Notes under the pieces: model-generated
Told to the model about the DNA's origin: nothing
Database searches by the model: none
The model's input: the letters and a program-made list of their open reading frames with translations, nothing else
In this document: positions 60,848 through 64,000 of the stretch, one piece after another
Numbering within the stretch: position 1 is the stretch's first letter
How the letters are laid out: the number at the start of each line of letters is the position of its first letter
NCBI RefSeq assembly: GCF_021390575.1
Contig: NZ_JAJEJQ010000001.1
Span: 1,216,501-1,280,500, forward strand
DNA from: Paraburkholderia adhaesiva
GTDB lineage: Bacteria > Pseudomonadota > Gammaproteobacteria > Burkholderiales > Burkholderiaceae
Reading direction: 5' to 3'
Length of the DNA: 64,000 nucleotides
Position numbers and translations under genes: made by a program

Positions 60848-61214
60848 GCCGGGGTGATGAAATTGGTAAACATAGCGGACTTAAAAACGATTGAGTGCCC
60901 GACCGGAAACGGCCGGTGCAGAACCCCTCAAATTCGGCGAACCCCCTGGGTCTATGCGCGTGAGCGCATGCGGCACCGAGGCAACGCCGAGCCAAGCCGG
61001 CTGCCGCGCGTGCGCGATGGCGCGGAAGGTGTAGAGACTAGACGGGGGGCGCCTAAGGCTACGCGCGGCGCGGAAGAAGCGGCGCGTGGCGACGGCGAAG
61101 GCATAGTCCAGCGCACGAACGCGCGCGAAATGACGCGCGCGGCGTCGAAAGACGTAGTGTGACGAAAATCCGCCGCCTCACGGCTTGCCGGTTCGAGTCC
61201 GGTCCCCGGCACCA
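60848..61214 (+). tRNA. tRNA-Leu(UAA), interrupted by a group I intron
   Basis: 5' exon 60848-60882 and 3' exon 61165-61214 join to an 85-nt class II tRNA with acceptor GCCGGGG / CCCCGGC-A-CCA, anticodon stem GCGGA / TCCGC and loop CTTAAAA (anticodon UAA), long variable arm and GGTTCGAGTCC T-arm. CCA is encoded. The intron splits U34 from A35, the classic position of the cyanobacterial/plastid tRNA-Leu intron. A terminator follows at 61252. Confidence 0.92.
60883..61164 (+). ncRNA. Group I self-splicing intron (IC3-like)
   Basis: A 282-nt intron. The 5' exon ends in U, and GAGU at 60893-60896 can pair with ACUU of the exon, giving the P1 U-G wobble at the splice site. Core words match the Azoarcus tRNA-Ile intron: CAAATTCGGCGAA (about 60929-60941), GGCAACGCCGAGCCAAGC (60980-60997), AAGGTGTAGAGACTAGACGG (about 61026-61045), CCTAAGGC and GAAGGCATAGTCCAG (61096-61110). 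The last base is the conserved G (61164). No homing-endonuclease ORF is present. Confidence 0.92.
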
Positions 61215-61249
61215 AGTACTCTCCAAACGATACCAACGGTTCACAACAA

Positions 61250-61282
61250 AACCCCGCCAGATAAGCGCTTGCGGGGTTTTTT
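61250..61282 (+). terminator. Rho-independent terminator after tRNA-Leu
   Basis: Stem CCCCGC (61252-61257) / GCGGGG (61271-61276) followed by TTTTTT. It lies between the tRNA 3' end and the integrase gene. Confidence 0.85.
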
Positions 61283-61413
61283 GTTGCTATAGTTCCCAAA
61301 GGTTTTCAAACGCCAGCGACCCCCAATCGGGGGTTTTATTGGGGGTTCCTTCGCCGAAAACTGCCAGTCAGCGAAAAAGAACCCCCGGCACACCGAAATC
61401 CACGGAGTACGCC

Positions 61414-62628
61414 ATGGCCCTCACCGATATCTCGATCCGAAATGCGAAGCCGATTGACAGGCAGCAAAAGCTGTTCGACGGCGGCGGCCTCTTCCTTCTC
61501 GTCAAGCCATCGGGCAGTAGGCGATGGGTTCTCAAATACCGCTTCGCTGGCAAGGAAAAGAGTCTCGCGCTCGGCGTCTACCCGGAGGTGTCGTTGTCGG
61601 AGGCGCGCAAGCGGCGCGACGAGGCCCGCGACAAGCTGGCGGCAGGCACCGATCCGGGGGAGGCAAAGAAGACCGACAAGCGCGCCGCTCGCCTCGCTGC
61701 GTCCAATTCGTTTGAGGCGGTCGCGCTGGCATGGATGAAAGAGCGCGGTGAATTGGTCGAGGTCGGCCAGTATGAAAAGACCTTGGCCCGGTTTAAGAAT
61801 GACGCGTTCCCGTGGCTCGGCAAGCGGCCCATTACCGAGATTGACGCGCCCGAAGTCTTGGCGGTCATCAAGCGCGTCGATAGCCGAGGCGCACGTTTTA
61901 CCGCCCATCGGCTACGCAGCGAAGTCAGCCGGGTATTCCGCTACGCGATCAAGGAAGGGCATTGCAAGAGCGATCCGGCGCGAGACCTGATCGGCGCAAT
62001 TCCGCCGGCACAAACCACCCACTTCGCCTCGATTACAGAACCGGCCAAGGTTGGCGAGATGCTGCGCGCGTTCGACGGCTTTACTGGCACGTTTCCAGTG
62101 CTGTGTGCGCTCAGGCTCGCGCCCATGCTATTCGTGCGGCCCGGCGAGCTCAGGCAGGCTGAATGGACGCAGATCGATCTGGACAGGGGAGAGTGGCGCT
62201 ATCGCGTCACGAAGACGAACACAGACCATCTCGTGCCGCTTGCCGCGCAAGCCGTGACGATCCTGCGCGAGCTGCAAGCCCTCACCGGGTCAGGCCGCTA
62301 CGTGTTCCCTGGCGCGCGCGATCGCAAGCGTCCCATGAGCGAAGCGGCAGTCAATGCGGCCTTGCGGCGGCTCGGTTACGACACGCGCACCGAGATAACC
62401 GGCCACGGTTTCCGCGCGATGGCGCGCACGATCTTGCACGAGGAGTTGGAGCAAAAACCGGAAGTGATCGAGCATCAGCTCGCGCACGCCGTCCCGGACA
62501 ACCTTGGCGGCGCCTACAATCGCACGCGGTTCATCAAAGAGCGGCGCGCGATGATGCAGAAGTGGGCGGACTATCTCGACCGGCTCAAAGCCGGCGCCGA
62601 AGTCATCCAGCTCAACGCGGCACGATAA
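61414..62628 (+). CDS. int: P4-type tyrosine recombinase (integrase) of the tRNA-Leu island
   Basis: A 404-residue integrase from the ATG at 61414. DUF4102 arm-binding start (ALTDISIRNAKPIDRQQKLFDGGGLFLLVKPSGSR). Catalytic R242 (FVRPGEL), H331-x-x-R334 (GHGFRAM), H358 (LAHAV) and Y368. It is 200 bases after the intact tRNA-Leu, the usual place of P4-type integrases that use the tRNA 3' end as attB. It differs in length and sequence from the tRNA-Pro element's integrase and marks a second island that extends past the right edge. Confidence 0.9.
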   Translation: MALTDISIRNAKPIDRQQKLFDGGGLFLLVKPSGSRRWVLKYRFAGKEKSLALGVYPEVSLSEARKRRDEARDKLAAGTDPGEAKKTDKRAARLAASNSFEAVALAWMKERGELVEVGQYEKTLARFKNDAFPWLGKRPITEIDAPEVLAVIKRVDSRGARFTAHRLRSEVSRVFRYAIKEGHCKSDPARDLIGAIPPAQTTHFASITEPAKVGEMLRAFDGFTGTFPVLCALRLAPMLFVRPGELRQAEWTQIDLDRGEWRYRVTKTNTDHLVPLAAQAVTILRELQALTGSGRYVFPGARDRKRPMSEAAVNAALRRLGYDTRTEITGHGFRAMARTILHEELEQKPEVIEHQLAHAVPDNLGGAYNRTRFIKERRAMMQKWADYLDRLKAGAEVIQLNAAR

Positions 62629-62683
62629 CGGCTGGCGTATGCAGCCCGGCACCTGAACAAACCTGAACATTCCCGGCAAACGA

Positions 62684-62706
62684 AAAGCGCCCAAAGAAGG
62701 CGCTTT
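62684..62706. terminator. Hairpin after the second integrase
   Basis: AAAGCGCC / GGCGCTTT with a 7-base loop between convergent genes. The T-tail is short (TTTCGG), so it is a weak terminator at best. Confidence 0.35.
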
Positions 62707-62741
62707 CGGTCCTACGGCTGGCGGCGTATCCGCTCCCAGCC

Positions 62742-62984
62742 TCACGTCTTTGGCGGCTCGCTCAGGGTCGCCAGTCGGCGGATTTTCAGCGCCATCACCA
62801 GATAACGTGCCGTCCATCCGGAGATCGGCGTGTGACCCTTGACCCAGCGGCTCGCGGTGAGAATCGAGGTACTATCCAAGCCGGCGGGCCCGAAACGTAG
62901 TACCCGCCTCCGCCATGGCGAAAACGGGATGGGCTGCTGATGCGGGGTTTCCGGTTTCCCGACACAACAAAACCGGCCAGACAC
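62742..62984 (-). CDS. Small putative DNA-binding protein of the second island
   Basis: An 80-residue frame from a GTG at 62984 preceded by AGAGAGAGG at good spacing. The C-terminal half (TSILTASRWVKGHTPISGWTARYLVMALKI) looks like a Cro/XRE-style HTH with a TASRWVKGHTPISGW recognition part. The first 40 residues contain a cysteine pair (FCCVG) and prolines. An extension to 63062 is possible but overlaps the upstream gene. Family not proven. Confidence 0.45.
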   Translation of the reverse strand: MSGRFCCVGKPETPHQQPIPFSPWRRRVLRFGPAGLDSTSILTASRWVKGHTPISGWTARYLVMALKIRRLATLSEPPKT

Positions 62985-63001
62985 GGTTTTCCTCTCTCTC
63001 G

Positions 63002-63631
63002 CTACTGCCTTCGCTCGGCCTCGGCGAGCCAATCCACTTGTCCATAGCGGTACCCGGGCCATTCATTCGCAACGGTCGTTTCGCGTTTCAGAAGCCGTCG
63101 TGCAATCGCTGCCAGCAATGCGATGTCATCACGGGAACGCACTTCAATGGGGGCGATCAGGTCTACAGCCGTCGCCCACCGGTACAAACTGACGCGCATC
63201 GATGGGCGAATGTCCAAGTCAATACCGCTCCGCGTCAGCTCATCCTCACGCGCCCGCAACGCGTCGAAGTAGTCAGACCACGCGGGAGGGGTCCGGCCGC
63301 CGGCAATCCCAATAACCTTCTTTCTCGACCGGCCCAGCTTGCGGTATTTCTTCTCGCCGCCCTCGTGCCGCCAGTGCGGTGCAGGCGGCGGAATCTCTGC
63401 CTGTGCACGGTCTTCTATCGCGTTGCTGTACACGTATCGCGGATGTACCCAATGTACGATCACACGGCGGTCGTTCAGGATGAAGCCAACGTCATCCCAC
63501 CAGGACAGATCCTCCCTGCGTTCGTCCAAATAAGCGTGCGGAATACGCAGGCCGTTTTCAAGCCGCCATTGGTGGTTACGGTGATACTCGCGGGCCTTGT
63601 GCCGCAAGCTTTCGATGTGACGATTTTTCAT
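63002..63631 (-). CDS. Hypothetical protein of the second island
   Basis: A 209-residue protein with no recognised domain. The start MKNRHIESLRHKAREYHRNHQWRLENGLRIPH is basic and helical; the middle is rich in Asp/Trp/His (SWWDDVGFILNDRRVIVHWVHPRYVY), the end acidic. Coding use is like the neighbouring island gene and unlike a shadow frame. Probably island cargo. Confidence 0.6.
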   Translation of the reverse strand: MKNRHIESLRHKAREYHRNHQWRLENGLRIPHAYLDERREDLSWWDDVGFILNDRRVIVHWVHPRYVYSNAIEDRAQAEIPPPAPHWRHEGGEKKYRKLGRSRKKVIGIAGGRTPPAWSDYFDALRAREDELTRSGIDLDIRPSMRVSLYRWATAVDLIAPIEVRSRDDIALLAAIARRLLKRETTVANEWPGYRYGQVDWLAEAERRQ

Positions 63632-63704
63632 TCGTGGAATTTACCGTGATTGGGCGGGGCCTCGGAATTGTGACCTTAGACATTAAGTCGTCCGATGCTG
63701 CGCC

Positions 63705-64000
63705 TTATCGAAACACGTGACCATATCGAAGGAACAGATGTCGCTGCGACGGCCGCATATGGGCGCACACCCTCCGAAAGCGGTTAGGAGCGCACCGCCG
63801 TACCCACTTTCCGGCACGCGGCTGAAAGTCCGGTGGGATGCTTGCAACGGCGTCAAACACCGATGGCTGGCGGCGCACGGTGGCCTCTGCGCGGGCGAGC
63901 CGCGCATCGAGTGTGGTCGGCTGGATTGCGAAATACCGGGCAATCGCGCCGCTGTCACCGTCGAATTGGTCGAACACGTGGTAATAGGCTACCGCTTCGG
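63705..64000 (-). CDS. C-terminal part of an unknown protein, running off the right edge
   Basis: The minus-strand frame stays open from the window edge to the stop near 63705; a GTG at 63977 is one possible start but upstream codons (EAVAYYHVFDQFDG) are open too. The stretch FAIQPTTLDARLARAEATVRRQ has an HTH-like look seen in ParB-type partition proteins. The last 40 residues (after PPDFQPRAGKWV) are Arg/Cys-rich and may be read-through of a broken end. Tentative. Confidence 0.35.
   Translation of the reverse strand, partial: EAVAYYHVFDQFDGDSGAIARYFAIQPTTLDARLARAEATVRRQPSVFDAVASIPPDFQPRAGKWVRRCAPNRFRRVCAHMRPSQRHLFLRYGHVFR

Noticed and set aside
60883..61164. Protein-coding content or homing endonuclease in the intron
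   Set aside because: Overlapping frames are short and Arg/Thr-rich and share bases with the conserved ribozyme core.

Overview
The window looks like a chromosome segment of a Burkholderiaceae betaproteobacterium of the Burkholderia/Paraburkholderia/Caballeronia group. The evidence is the high-GC coding style, Porin_4-type outer-membrane porin, DUF2844/DUF3443 pair, rnk, thiC behind a TPP riboswitch, and many LacI-type sugar regulons. All identifications come from reading the sequence; no database search was run.

Layout. (1) 1-5932: the right part of an integrated mobile element, all genes on the minus strand. From the attachment site leftward it carries a P4-type integrase, AlpA regulator, small ORF, PriCT-2 primase fragment, Toprim/RepA-like primase-helicase, a 24-bp perfect palindrome, SSB, HNH endonuclease, two small ORFs and the start of an HK97-like major capsid gene cut by the window edge. 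It ends in a 45-bp duplicate of the 3' end of tRNA-Pro(GGG). The order resembles a capsid-encoding phage satellite. (2) 6153-18666: a sugar-acid/uronate catabolic region: aldose epimerase-like protein, porin, hexuronate-type MFS importer, LacI regulator, IlvD/EDD dehydratase, RraA-like protein, ketoglutarate-semialdehyde-type dehydrogenase, second LacI regulator, uronate dehydrogenase and SMP-30 lactonase. A shared 16-bp operator family links the porin, importer and dehydratase promoters. (3) 18900-22304: two-component system with cytochrome b561, then a methyltransferase. (4) 22967-31894: PAP2 phosphatase, a cytochrome b561 remnant, a Fur-box TonB receptor/PiuC/PepSY iron operon, an EamA exporter, PagL-like lipid A deacylase, DUF190 protein and 3-hydroxybutyryl-CoA dehydrogenase. 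(5) 31943-41552: a complete D-xylose locus (galM-xylR divergent from xylA-xylB-xylF-xylG-xylH). (6) 41961-53286: envelope and housekeeping genes (lipoproteins, DUF3443/DUF2844, bamC, lactate permease, thiC with TPP riboswitch, rnk, EamA transporter). (7) 53413-60724: MFS transporter, then a LacI-controlled ABC importer operon ending in a metallophosphoesterase. (8) 60848-64000: a tRNA-Leu(UAA) gene interrupted by a 282-nt group I intron; its 3' end is followed at once by a P4-type integrase and the start of a second island.

Functionally the window is rich in carbohydrate acquisition: porin and MFS import of uronates, oxidation by Udh, lactone opening by SMP-30, dehydration and final oxidation toward 2-oxoglutarate; and ABC import of xylose followed by isomerisation and phosphorylation. 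Two tRNA genes (Pro and Leu) act as island insertion points. The most notable items are the intron-bearing tRNA-Leu that is also an integration site, the satellite-like element with its palindromic candidate origin, the operator network of the uronate cluster, and a repeated palindromic leader in front of thiC and rnk.
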